A stretch of DNA of 10,868 nt from Betaproteobacteria bacterium (GTDB lineage: Bacteria > Pseudomonadota > Gammaproteobacteria > Burkholderiales > Eutrophovitaceae), in the NCBI GenBank assembly GCA_009886305.1, contig QXZO01000100.1:1-10868 (forward strand), given 5' to 3'. Shown here piece after piece: positions 1-6,749 of this stretch (its first letter is position 1; each line of letters starts with the position of its first letter). The translations under genes and the position numbers were made by a program. The notes under the pieces are model-generated. The model made no database searches and was not told the origin of the DNA. It saw only the letters and a list, made by a program, of their open reading frames with translations.

Positions 1-155
1 CTCGAAAGCCAGCAGCTAAAAAAGCACCTGCTAAAAAGCCAGCAGCTAAAAAAGCACCTGCTAAAAAATCAGTTAGACGAGCTGCAGCAGCACCTCGCCC
101 ATTGGCTGCGCCCGCAGCTTGGCCATTTCCGGTTGCTGGTAACCGGCCTGGCTAA
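1..155 (+). CDS. C-terminal end of a protein with a Lys/Ala/Pro-rich tail (partial)
   Basis: The frame is open from base 3 and stops at TAA 153-155, giving the last 50 residues of a gene that begins outside the window. The visible part starts with two copies of a ten-residue Lys/Ala/Pro unit (KPAAKKAPAK). A short basic stretch (SVRR), an Ala/Pro run and a hydrophobic ending with WPFP follow. Such tails occur on histone H1-like proteins, some phasin or granule-associated proteins including PhaM, and on helicases or topoisomerases, where they usually bind nucleic acid. No folded domain is visible, so the family cannot be named. The strong reading bias (Ala and Lys codons, stop directly after the hydrophobic end) makes it a real coding end. 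A PhaM-like or H1-like protein is a guess. Confidence 0.6.
   Translation, partial: RKPAAKKAPAKKPAAKKAPAKKSVRRAAAAPRPLAAPAAWPFPVAGNRPG
6..65 (+). repeat. Two exact 30-bp tandem repeats in the coding tail
   Basis: Bases 6-35 and 36-65 are identical, base for base. Each copy encodes KPAAKKAPAK in frame. Exact nucleotide identity, including third positions, points to recent duplication or slippage. The array may continue upstream of the window. Confidence 0.9.
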
Positions 156-324
156 TTCTCAATACTCGCGGGTTGGTATTTAAATATCTTATTTAGCTGC
201 TGATCTGCGAGTTTATTTTTGTCAAAAATCGATTTATGGTTTTTTGTTTGTTTGTTTTTGGTTTATTGAGTTGTTTTTTTATTTGCGCTACGCTACTAAC
301 ATTTGAATCTTAGTAAATCAAATC
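156..324 (+). other. Intergenic stretch with T/G-rich tract
   Basis: No gene is visible here. An inverted repeat ACTCGC (164-169) / GCGAGT (207-212), followed by a T-rich run, could end transcription of the upstream gene, but the 37-nt loop makes this weak. Bases 238-264 contain only G and T, including three TTTG units at 243-254, and the T/G bias continues to about 280. This tract lies just upstream of the next gene, where its promoter must be. I cannot place a convincing -35/-10 pair. Confidence 0.4.
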
Positions 325-813
325 ATGCGAAGAAAGCTCTATGTAATTTTTTCACTTCTATCCTCTTTAGCGTTTTTATCTAACGGATCTAACGCGAGTG
401 ATTTGTCTGAGTTAGTAGAGATCGTAGCTATTGACAGTACATTTCAGGACGTTAAAGAGCGGGTTATATTCGCTGTTGAGAGCCAAGGCCTTGTCGTTGA
501 CCATACCTCGGACGTGGGTGGCATGTTAGCCCGGACAGGGAAGGATTTGGGGGAGACTCTGTTGATTTACGAAGATGCAGTGGTGCTTGAGTTTTGTAGC
601 GCGCTGTATTCTAGACGTATGGCCCAATATTCGCCAGATCTTCTAGCTTTCTGTCCTTATGCTATTTCTGTTTATACGTTACATGGGCAACCTGCGGTGA
701 CGTTTGTGGCTTTTAAGCGTATTGCACGAGGAGTTAAAAACCAAGAAACGAGAGAAGTACTTAAACAAATTGATGATCTACTCATGACCATTGTCGAAGA
801 GGCGGCTCTTTGA
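325..813 (+). CDS. Exported DUF302-type protein
   Basis: A 162-residue protein with an N-terminal signal peptide: a basic start (MRRK), a hydrophobic core at about residues 5-19 and a likely signal peptidase I site after SNA (residues 22-24). The mature part resembles the DUF302 fold. It has an early segment in which a Phe is followed by a helix and a Gly (about 40-56), then a strand carrying CPYAISVY (110-117) and a final strand with VTFVAF, as in the PCxVxVYE-type signature of DUF302. The two cysteines at 91 and 110 could form a disulfide in the periplasm. The molecular function of DUF302 proteins is poorly known, so none is assigned. The Shine-Dalgarno sequence before the ATG is weak, but no other in-frame start suits the signal peptide. 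It ends 42 bp from the convergent neighbour. The family call is by pattern memory. Confidence 0.6.
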   Translation: MRRKLYVIFSLLSSLAFLSNGSNASDLSELVEIVAIDSTFQDVKERVIFAVESQGLVVDHTSDVGGMLARTGKDLGETLLIYEDAVVLEFCSALYSRRMAQYSPDLLAFCPYAISVYTLHGQPAVTFVAFKRIARGVKNQETREVLKQIDDLLMTIVEEAAL

Positions 814-855
814 GCGACTTATCAGCTTCAGAATATAAAAGGAATCTACCTCTCT

Positions 856-1455
856 TCAGCAATCCGGATCGCCTTGAGGTGGCTGAGGGTTACAGTCAAA
901 CCCAAAAACTCGACTAATTTGGAGTTCGTTTATAAATAAAACGTTATGGACTGTTTCATTCATTATTAGATTGAGTGGTGTTCTACTCCCTGATTGTGTT
1001 TGGTGTTTAATAAAATCCAAGTCACTCAAATTGATTTGATCTTTGGACCCACTGCTGTTTAGCTTGGCCGTCAGATACGGAAGGTCACGATCAGAAACTA
1101 ATCCGATATGACCGTTCCAAGACACAAGAAGACGTCCTATATTATCAATCCATAATTTATCAATTATTTTTATAGCTTGGCCAGTATGCGTTTTGAAATA
1201 CATGAATGAATCGTCTGTCTCAACGCTAAGCACGTATGGTGTGCACTCAAGCGTTACGAAGACTCTTTGTGGACCATTTTGGAAGAACCACCTTCCTGTA
1301 TCGTCCGCTGTATATTGGGCATTTATAAAGTCTATTAAACCTTTATGAGATATTTTCTCTCTCTTAATTAGCCAGTTTCCACGCCCGTCAAGCATCAACC
1401 AATTGTATACGTTCGGAACACTTGGCCATTTAATGGCGGATTGTTTTGTTAACAT
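856..1455 (-). CDS. Conserved protein of unknown function (about 200 aa, betaproteobacterial type)
   Basis: A 199-residue protein without signal peptide or membrane segment, so probably cytoplasmic. Its first half has the pattern WPSVPNVYNWL (10-20), then LDGRGNW (22-28), then GRWFFQNGPQRVFVTLE (54-70). I associate these with a conserved family of unknown function common in Burkholderiales. The DUF number may be 2944 or 2946, but I am not certain. The GRWFFQNGPQRV block is the most family-like part. The second half is less distinctive and ends in a Pro-rich piece with Cys 188 and a terminal Cys 199. The ATG at 1455 lacks a clear Shine-Dalgarno sequence. The gene diverges from the glutathione S-transferase-like gene with only 33 bp between the two start codons, so their promoters must overlap. 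No function is proposed. Confidence 0.7.
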   Translation of the reverse strand: MLTKQSAIKWPSVPNVYNWLMLDGRGNWLIKREKISHKGLIDFINAQYTADDTGRWFFQNGPQRVFVTLECTPYVLSVETDDSFMYFKTHTGQAIKIIDKLWIDNIGRLLVSWNGHIGLVSDRDLPYLTAKLNSSGSKDQINLSDLDFIKHQTQSGSRTPLNLIMNETVHNVLFINELQISRVFGFDCNPQPPQGDPDC

Positions 1456-1477
1456 AGGTACAAACTAAGTTAATTAC

Positions 1478-1483
1478 GGAGGG
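1478..1483 (+). promoter_or_regulatory. Strong ribosome binding site for the GST-like gene
   Basis: GGAGGG lies 5 nt before the ATG at 1489. It is one of the clearest Shine-Dalgarno sequences in the window and fixes this start. Confidence 0.7.
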
Positions 1484-1488
1484 AAATT

Positions 1489-2130
1489 ATGATCGATTTT
1501 TACTATCTGTCAGGCTCCCCTTTTGCCTGGCGAGTTTGGTTAGCATTAGAGCATAAGGCGCTTCAATATAAAAGAATCGACCTTTCATTCGAAAGTGGAG
1601 ATTTAAGAAAGGAATCATATCTTGCGCTGAATCCTCGTGGTAAAGCACCCGTGCTCGTCGATGGGGACATATCTATCTATGAGTCTGCAGTTATTCTTGA
1701 GTATTTAGAGGATAAATACCCAGATTCTGGTGGTCGCTTGCTTCCTAAGCACATTCATTGTCGCACCCTCAGTCGCAGACTGATCAATGAAATCGATGTC
1801 TACCTGGATGTCGCAAGTAGACGTTTACTAATGGCTACATTTTTTACCCCTAAAGAGAAATGGGATGAAACTAAAATCTCTCATGCAGTCGATGGAGTAC
1901 TGTCAGAGCTTGGTCGGTTTGAGGATTATTTTACGAAGAGTGTAGGAAATGATGTGTTAAGTTCGGTCGAATTCTCTATGTTTCCCGTTGTGGCCCTTAT
2001 GTTGCGTATCGAGGAACGCAAACCAGACTTGGGATTTTCAGATTCAATCAGCCCTGGCTTGAGCCGTTGGTTTGCTGCGTTGAGCGGGCTGTCGATCTTT
2101 CAATCGACCCGACCGCCGCATTGGAGCTGA
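1489..2130 (+). CDS. Glutathione S-transferase-like protein
   Basis: A 213-residue cytosolic protein, the usual length for a glutathione S-transferase (GST). The N-terminal thioredoxin-like domain (about 1-80) begins with YYLSGSPFAWRV, where Ser8 or Ser10 sits at the place of the catalytic Ser/Tyr/Cys. APVL (53-56) carries the conserved cis-proline at 54, and YESAVILEYLEDKYP (64-78) has the Glu65-Ser66 pair that holds the glutathione gamma-glutamyl group. Residues from about 85 onward are helical and divergent, as in the all-alpha GST C-terminal domain. The substrate cannot be read from this. Roles in this superfamily range from detoxification to maleylacetoacetate isomerisation and SspA-like regulation, and the zeta-class isomerase motif is not seen. 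It stands divergent from the 199-residue conserved gene and convergent with dusA, so it is probably transcribed alone. Confidence 0.85.
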   Translation: MIDFYYLSGSPFAWRVWLALEHKALQYKRIDLSFESGDLRKESYLALNPRGKAPVLVDGDISIYESAVILEYLEDKYPDSGGRLLPKHIHCRTLSRRLINEIDVYLDVASRRLLMATFFTPKEKWDETKISHAVDGVLSELGRFEDYFTKSVGNDVLSSVEFSMFPVVALMLRIEERKPDLGFSDSISPGLSRWFAALSGLSIFQSTRPPHWS

Positions 2131-2235
2131 CAGAGCATATTGTATGGGGCTTTATAACTTAGAAATCCCGGTTGGGACGACTCAATTGATTACGTTAAAG
2201 GAAGTGGATGCACTAGTTCCGGTCTAAATTTCTAC

Positions 2236-3222
2236 TCATAATTGTTGAGATTGAAACACATCTTGGTAGGTACGCATGATTAAATCGGGGTCGTTACGCT
2301 TCAGCAAATCGGGGTTGGATAATTGTCGTCTCCATGTTCTTGCTCCTTTTTGTCCATGGAAAAGACCTAAAAGGTGTCTTGAGATTGCCTTTATAGGTAC
2401 CTTTTTCTCAACTTGACTTTCCGCATATCGATGTATTTCTGAAATTACTTTTTCTAAAGTGTGTGGTGCGCAGTCATGAATCGACTGGCTTAGTTTGCCG
2501 AGAAACTCGGGTGATTGATAGATAGCCCTGCCAACCATTACTCCATCAACTTTTTGCAGAATTTCATTGTATGCGGCTTCTTCGTCCAGTCCGCCGTTTA
2601 GAATGAAAGTGCAGTCTGGGTATTCATTTTTTAATCGATAAACGAATTCGTAGTTAAGAGGGGGTACTTCGCGATTCTTTTTTGGCGATAGTCCTTTCAA
2701 AACTGCTATTCGAGCATGGACAATAAAGGTGGTGCATCCCGCGTCACGGATGGTTCCGACAAATTGAGAGACAAAATCGTAGCTATCTGACTCATCAAGT
2801 CCCAAACGATGTTTAACGGTAACAGGCACATTTGTAGCATCCATCATCGCCTCTACGCATTGAGCGACGAGGTTAGGTTCAAGCATAAGAGAAGCTCCGA
2901 AGTTTCCCTTCTGGACTCGTTCAGATGGACAACCGCAATTCAGATTGATTTCATCGTAACCCCAATCTGAAGCTAATGTTGCGCATTGCCGCAGCTCTCC
3001 GATTGAGCTCCCGCCTAATTGAAGCGCAACTGGATGCTCTTCAATAGAAAAGTCTAAATGTCGTTTCTGGTCACCAAAAATAATCGCTCCCGTAGTAACC
3101 ATTTCAGTATAGAGCATGGCATGGGGCGCAAATAATCGAAATAAAAAACGACAGTGCCTGTCAGACCAGTCAAGCATGGGCGCAGTGCATAGTTTATGCG
3201 TATCCTTAATTTCCTGACTCAT
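2236..3222 (-). CDS. dusA: tRNA-dihydrouridine(20/20a) synthase DusA
   Basis: A 328-residue FMN- and NADPH-dependent enzyme that reduces uridine 20/20a in the tRNA D-loop. The N-terminal TIM barrel starts with APMLDWSDRHCR (14-25), followed by YTEMVTTGAI (38-47) and HPVALQLGG (63-71), all typical of DusA rather than DusB or DusC. The catalytic cysteine is Cys98 in NLNCGCPSERVQ (94-104 region). Lys137 and His138 in VTVKHR, His169 and Arg171 in VHAR, and GLSPKKNRE (177-185) complete the FMN and tRNA site. NGG (209-211) and GR (231-232) bind the FMN phosphate. The remaining C-terminal helices bind tRNA. Length and motifs are intact. The ATG at 3222 has a weak Shine-Dalgarno sequence, but the next methionine, at residue 16, lies within the conserved barrel start. 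The gene is separated from the FAH-family gene by 145 bp containing a palindrome and probably has its own promoter. Confidence 0.93.
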   Translation of the reverse strand: MSQEIKDTHKLCTAPMLDWSDRHCRFLFRLFAPHAMLYTEMVTTGAIIFGDQKRHLDFSIEEHPVALQLGGSSIGELRQCATLASDWGYDEINLNCGCPSERVQKGNFGASLMLEPNLVAQCVEAMMDATNVPVTVKHRLGLDESDSYDFVSQFVGTIRDAGCTTFIVHARIAVLKGLSPKKNREVPPLNYEFVYRLKNEYPDCTFILNGGLDEEAAYNEILQKVDGVMVGRAIYQSPEFLGKLSQSIHDCAPHTLEKVISEIHRYAESQVEKKVPIKAISRHLLGLFHGQKGARTWRRQLSNPDLLKRNDPDLIMRTYQDVFQSQQL

Positions 3223-3268
3223 GGTGAATACTTGTGTTTTCGATTACCGCGATTAACTTTTTCGTTCA

Positions 3269-3283
3269 TATCAGTAACTGATA
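3269..3283. promoter_or_regulatory. 15-bp palindrome upstream of dusA
   Basis: TATCAGTAACTGATA has two perfect 7-bp arms around a single central base. It lies 47 bp upstream of the dusA start, in the 145-bp AT-rich gap (3223-3367) that should contain the dusA promoter. It could be an operator. Nothing links it to a named regulator. Confidence 0.35.
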
Positions 3284-3367
3284 AATTAATATTTGTGATA
3301 CAAACGTATGTGCGAGAACACAAAGTAATAACGATATATACGTTTTAAGCTATTAGGCCGTGGTATG

Positions 3368-4216
3368 TCATTGTTCAGCAATAACGATTTGCTTTTGCTC
3401 ACCTAATCCATCAATACCGAGTCTCATCTCGTCCCCGACTTTGAGGAAAACTGGGTCAGGCTTTACGCCCATGCCCACCCCTGGCGGTGTACCAGTAGAG
3501 ATGACGTCTCCTGGTTGCAAGGTCACAAAGTATGAAAGGTAAGAAATTAACTTTTCGACACTAAAAATCATGGTACTTGTGTTGCCAATTTGCATCCTCT
3601 TTCCATTGAGATCTAGCCACATTGCTAAGTTATGGGGGTCGGAAATTTCATCTTTCGTGACTAACCAAGGTCCTACCGGTGCGAACGTGTCGAAGCTCTT
3701 TCCTTTTGACCATTGACTCCCGTGCTCCAATTGCCACTCTCGCTCAGAAACATCGTTACAAATGGTATAGCCTGCAACATGGGACAGCGCATCTGATTCT
3801 TTGACATTCTTGGCGGTTTTACTAATTACAACAGCTAACTCTACTTCCCAATCGCCTTTAACTGATTTGTTCGGAAGAATGACATCATCATTGGGACCGT
3901 TAAGTGCGCTAATAGCTTTCATAAAAACAACGGGCTCAGTAGGGATCGGCATATTGGATTCTTTAGCGTGATCAGAATAGTTGAGTCCAATACAGATTAG
4001 TTTGGGTATGCCAGTTACAGGCATGCCTAGACGGGGATTGCCTGGCACCTTGGGCAAGGTATTTAGATCCAAGTCGTCTAATTCCTCTAATCCTCCGCGA
4101 TCGAGGAATGCTGAATCAATATCCGAAATGATATTAGATAGATCTCGAATTTCTCCATTAGCATCAATTGCGCCAGGTTTCTCTGAGCCGAATTCTCCAT
4201 ATCGTATAAGTTTCAT
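3368..4216 (-). CDS. FAH-family hydrolase, probable 2,4-diketo-3-deoxy-sugar-acid hydrolase
   Basis: A 282-residue fumarylacetoacetate hydrolase (FAH) family protein: an N-terminal segment (1-65), then the metal-dependent FAH barrel. IGLNYSDHAKE (76-86) carries His83 and Glu86 of the catalytic dyad. Glu124 and Glu126 in DWEVELAVVI, with Asp155 in NDVSERE, form the Mg/Mn site. Lys171-Gly-Lys173 and FDTFAPVGP (175-183) and TGTPPGVG (241-248) complete the pocket. Relatives include ureidoglycolate lyase-like proteins and the hydrolases that split 2,4-diketo-3-deoxy-L-rhamnonate or -fuconate to pyruvate and lactate. The dehydrogenase gene lies just upstream on the same strand (24-bp gap), and a sugar-acid dehydratase diverges beyond it, so the diketo-acid hydrolase is the most likely role. 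The exact substrate is inferred. AGGAAA lies close before the ATG and supports this start. The product is cytosolic. Confidence 0.85.
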   Translation of the reverse strand: MKLIRYGEFGSEKPGAIDANGEIRDLSNIISDIDSAFLDRGGLEELDDLDLNTLPKVPGNPRLGMPVTGIPKLICIGLNYSDHAKESNMPIPTEPVVFMKAISALNGPNDDVILPNKSVKGDWEVELAVVISKTAKNVKESDALSHVAGYTICNDVSEREWQLEHGSQWSKGKSFDTFAPVGPWLVTKDEISDPHNLAMWLDLNGKRMQIGNTSTMIFSVEKLISYLSYFVTLQPGDVISTGTPPGVGMGVKPDPVFLKVGDEMRLGIDGLGEQKQIVIAEQ

Positions 4217-4240
4217 TTAGATTTCCTTTTTATTATGAGT

Positions 4241-4984
4241 TTAGATGGTGATGCCGCCGTCAATTGTTATTGTTTGTCCCGTCATGAATTGTGATTCATC
4301 CGACGCAAGGTAGACCGCTATGTTAGCAATTTCCTCTGGTGTGCCCAATCTATTCATTGGCTGACGATTAACGAAGTTCTTACGTGCGACCTCGATGTCT
4401 CCAGTTGCCGCCATCCGTCCCGCGAGGCTAGGAGTGTCAATGGTGCCAGGACAAATTGCATTAGCTCTAATACCTTCCGCAACATAATCAGCAGCTATTG
4501 ATTTGGTTAGCCCAATCACAGCGGCTTTTGTTGCGCCATAGGCGAAGCGGTTAACAAATCCTTTGATTGATCCTGCCACGGACGCAATATTGATAATGCT
4601 GCCACATTTCTTCGCTATAAGTTGTGGAAGGAATGATTGGTTGATCATGAACATACTTTTAACATTCATGTCGAACGCAAAAGTCCAATCTTCCTCATTG
4701 CATTCCAAAATGGTGCCATGATGTACATGACCGGCACAATTAAGGACTACATTCACGTTACTAAATTCCTTAGCTGCAGCTCGGATGGCATTTTGATCCA
4801 ACACGTTTAGCGTTTTAGTTTTGACGTTGCTAATTTCCTCTAATTCTTCGAGTTTTTCTTGATTGATGTCGGTTGCAATTACCGTGGCGCCCGCCTCAGC
4901 AAAAGCAATTACTGAGGCACGTCCAATACCCTGCGCGCTAGCGGTAACAAATATCGTTTTTCCATCAAGCCGGTTAGAGGGCAT
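4241..4984 (-). CDS. Short-chain dehydrogenase (DHRS6-like), probable 2-keto-3-deoxy-sugar-acid dehydrogenase
   Basis: A classical NAD-dependent short-chain dehydrogenase of 247 residues. TASAQGIG (14-21) is the dinucleotide loop and Asp39 in ATDIN favours NAD over NADP. NCAGHVHHG (82-90) and Asn107 follow, then the catalytic Ser135, Tyr149 and Lys153, and PGTIDTPS (179-186). The closest sequence I can recall is human DHRS6/BDH2. Its three substrate-carboxylate arginines (144, 188, 205) appear here as Arg146, Arg190 and Arg207, so the substrate should be a small acid. Bacterial relatives oxidise C4 of 2-keto-3-deoxy-L-fuconate or -rhamnonate. The FAH-family gene follows 24 bp downstream and would hydrolyse the diketo product. 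ATG at 4984 was chosen because it fits the family N-terminus. A GTG at 4993 would add three residues, and neither start has a good ribosome site. Confidence 0.87.
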   Translation of the reverse strand: MPSNRLDGKTIFVTASAQGIGRASVIAFAEAGATVIATDINQEKLEELEEISNVKTKTLNVLDQNAIRAAAKEFSNVNVVLNCAGHVHHGTILECNEEDWTFAFDMNVKSMFMINQSFLPQLIAKKCGSIINIASVAGSIKGFVNRFAYGATKAAVIGLTKSIAADYVAEGIRANAICPGTIDTPSLAGRMAATGDIEVARKNFVNRQPMNRLGTPEEIANIAVYLASDESQFMTGQTITIDGGITI

Positions 4985-5049
4985 ATTACACACCAGTTAA
5001 TTCTAAATAAGTGGATATTCTGCCACACAACTACAGTAGGCTGTCCCAA

Positions 5050-5066
5050 AACATGGCCCACATGTT
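5050..5066. promoter_or_regulatory. Inverted repeat, possible operator
   Basis: AACATG and CATGTT are perfect 6-bp arms around a 5-bp spacer (5056-5060). The site lies midway between the divergent genes, suitable for a regulator acting on both. No regulator gene is in the window. Confidence 0.3.
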
Positions 5067-5115
5067 CTGTAAGTTTGTCTATACTTCCAGTAATTTACTC
5101 AGGTGTATACTACGT

Positions 5116-5131
5116 TAAGTATGCGTACTTA
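5116..5131. promoter_or_regulatory. 16-bp near-perfect palindrome, possible operator of the dehydratase gene
   Basis: TAAGTATGCGTACTTA has 6-bp perfect arms and one mismatched pair in the centre. It starts 4 bp after the TATACT -10 candidate (5106-5111), so it would cover the transcription start, the usual place for a repressor site. Confidence 0.4.
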
Positions 5132-5182
5132 TGCCGCTGCGTAGGGTTGTTCGGCGTCGCACAAGAACCTAACCAAATATCG

Positions 5183-5187
5183 AGGAG
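5183..5187 (+). promoter_or_regulatory. Ribosome binding site deciding the dehydratase start
   Basis: AGGAG stands 7 nt before the ATG at 5195. This supports the 507-residue product over a 40-residue longer reading that begins at 5075. Confidence 0.75.
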
Positions 5188-5194
5188 TGACTTT

Positions 5195-6718
5195 ATGCTT
5201 CAAACAGCAGACCTAACAATAAGACTTAATGCTGCGGATGATGTTGTGATCGCAAGGACAGAATTACCTCAGGGTACGGAAATCTTGAAAGAAAGAATGA
5301 AAACTACAGGCGTCATACCTGCTGGACACAAGGTGGCAACGAGATCACTGCAGGTTGGCGATGCCGTCAGACGATATAACCAAATTATTGGTTTCGTAGT
5401 TCAAGCGATTGCTCCTGGTGACCATGTCCATGTGCATAATTTGGCAATGGGTGACTTTGAACGAAATTATGCATTTTGCGAAGATTATAGGCCTACCGAA
5501 TTGAATCCAAATCCCGCGACCTTTATGGGTATTGAACGTTCAGATGGAAGGGTCGCGACTCGTAATTATCTGGGTGTCGTGTCGAGTGTTAACTGTTCAG
5601 CTCACGTATGTCGGTTAATTGCAAAATTTTTTAGTGATGAGTTTCTATCTAATTACCCAAATATTGATGGGGTCGTTCCCATACACCATCGAACTGGGTG
5701 CGGAATGGCGGCTGATGGTGAACCCATTGAATATCTAAGACGCACTCTTGGGGGATATGCGATTCACCCTAACTTTTATTCAACATTACTTATTGGTTTG
5801 GGGTGTGAGGCTAACCAGATTAACAATTTATTAGCAGCCCAGGGTTTAACCCGAAGCGATCGACTCAAAGCTTTTACCATTCAGGAAGTTGGGGGGACCC
5901 GAAAAACTGTACAGCAGGGTATCGATATGATTAAGGAAATGCTACCAGACGCCAATAGGATAGAGCGTAAACCAGTATCAGCTAGTCATTTGATACTTGG
6001 GTTAGAGTGTGGTGGTTCTGACGGGTATTCGGGGATTTCGGCTAATCCTGCGCTTGGGGCAGCTGCAGACCTTTTAGTTCAAAATGGTGGAACCGCTATT
6101 TTGAGTGAGACGCCTGAGATTTATGGCGCCGAGCATTTGTTGACGCGAAGGGCTGCATCGAAGGAAGTTGGGGAGAAACTAGTTGCGCGAATTAAATGGT
6201 GGGAGGACTACACTACGAAGCTCGGCGGAGAGATGAACAACAATCCATCGCCAGGAAACAAGGCCGGTGGACTAACAACTATTCTAGAAAAGTCTCTTGG
6301 CGCAGTCGCGAAAGGCGGTACTCAAAGTATGGTGGATGTTTATCAATACGCAGAGCAAGTAACCGCTAAGGGTTTTGTATTTATGGACACGCCCGGTTAT
6401 GATCCAGTATCTGTAACCGGTCATGTTGCCGGTGGTGCAAATATTGCGTGTTTTACAACAGGACGAGGTTCGGCATTCGGCTGTAAGCCCTCTCCAAGTA
6501 TTAAGTTGTCAACTAATACCAATTTATTCAATAAACAAGAGGACGATATCGACATCAACTGTGGGTCTATTGTTGATGGTACCGCCACAATCGACCAGGT
6601 CGGTCAAGAAATTTTTGACCGAATGCTAGAAGTGGCCTCTGGAGATGAATCAAAGAGTGAGCAGTGGGGTTATGGTGAGGATGAGTTTGCTCCTTGGGTG
6701 TTAGGTCCTACAATGTAG
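5195..6718 (+). CDS. UxaA/GarD-family sugar-acid dehydratase
   Basis: A 507-residue dehydratase of the altronate/galactarate dehydratase family. It removes water from an aldonic or aldaric acid to give a 2-keto-3-deoxy acid, usually with Fe(II). The N-terminal SAF domain (about 1-95) ends in GDHVHVHNL (75-83). The second domain opens at MGIERSDGRVATRNYLGV (111-128) and contains HHRTGCGM (164-171) and GLGCEANQ (201-208). The last domain has LECGGSDGYSGISANPALG (270-288), SETPEIYGAEHLL (304-316), MDTPGYDPVSVTGHVAGG (397-414) and FTTGRGSAFGC (420-430), all hallmark UxaA blocks. All parts are present and length is normal. It diverges from the dehydrogenase and hydrolase genes, which would use its product, so it probably supplies a 2-keto-3-deoxy acid to them. 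Altronate itself is not proven as the substrate, because kdgK and kdgA partners are absent here. phaM follows 31 bp downstream and may be co-transcribed. Confidence 0.9.
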   Translation: MLQTADLTIRLNAADDVVIARTELPQGTEILKERMKTTGVIPAGHKVATRSLQVGDAVRRYNQIIGFVVQAIAPGDHVHVHNLAMGDFERNYAFCEDYRPTELNPNPATFMGIERSDGRVATRNYLGVVSSVNCSAHVCRLIAKFFSDEFLSNYPNIDGVVPIHHRTGCGMAADGEPIEYLRRTLGGYAIHPNFYSTLLIGLGCEANQINNLLAAQGLTRSDRLKAFTIQEVGGTRKTVQQGIDMIKEMLPDANRIERKPVSASHLILGLECGGSDGYSGISANPALGAAADLLVQNGGTAILSETPEIYGAEHLLTRRAASKEVGEKLVARIKWWEDYTTKLGGEMNNNPSPGNKAGGLTTILEKSLGAVAKGGTQSMVDVYQYAEQVTAKGFVFMDTPGYDPVSVTGHVAGGANIACFTTGRGSAFGCKPSPSIKLSTNTNLFNKQEDDIDINCGSIVDGTATIDQVGQEIFDRMLEVASGDESKSEQWGYGEDEFAPWVLGPTM

Positions 6719-6749
6719 GTAATGTTATTTTTGAATTTTTGGAAAATAG

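Larger units (their letters stand above)
4985..5194. promoter_or_regulatory. Divergent control region between dehydrogenase and dehydratase genes
   Basis: About 210 bp without a gene separates the two divergent start codons. It should hold both promoters. On the + strand TATACT at 5106-5111 is a good -10 candidate, with a second TATACT at 5080-5085, but no matching -35 is clear. On the - strand TAGAAT (complement of 5000-5005) is a possible -10, with TTGTGT (complement of 5025-5030) 19 nt away, which is too far for a standard promoter. Two inverted repeats (5050-5066 and 5116-5131) are listed separately. A frame open from 5075 into the dehydratase gene is best read as non-coding leader. Confidence 0.5.

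Noticed and set aside
164..220. Rho-independent terminator after the first gene
   Set aside because: Arms are only 6 bp with a 37-nt loop, so the hairpin is weak, although a T-run follows.
2165..2180. Hairpin TCCC/GGGA between GST and dusA as a bidirectional terminator
   Set aside because: The stem is only 4 bp and lacks a T-run on either strand.
3320..3367. Terminator hairpin AACG/CGTT downstream of the FAH-family gene
   Set aside because: The 4-bp AT-flanked stem is too weak and no T-run follows closely.
3981..4220. Plus-strand open frame within the FAH-family gene
   Set aside because: It is antisense to well-conserved motifs and has Pro/Ser-rich shadow composition, as do the frames at 3360-3542 and 6725-7012.
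5075..5194. N-terminal extension of the dehydratase starting at 5075
   Set aside because: The added 40 residues do not resemble the family, and AGGAG at 5183-5187 serves the ATG at 5195. The extension also covers the divergent promoter region.
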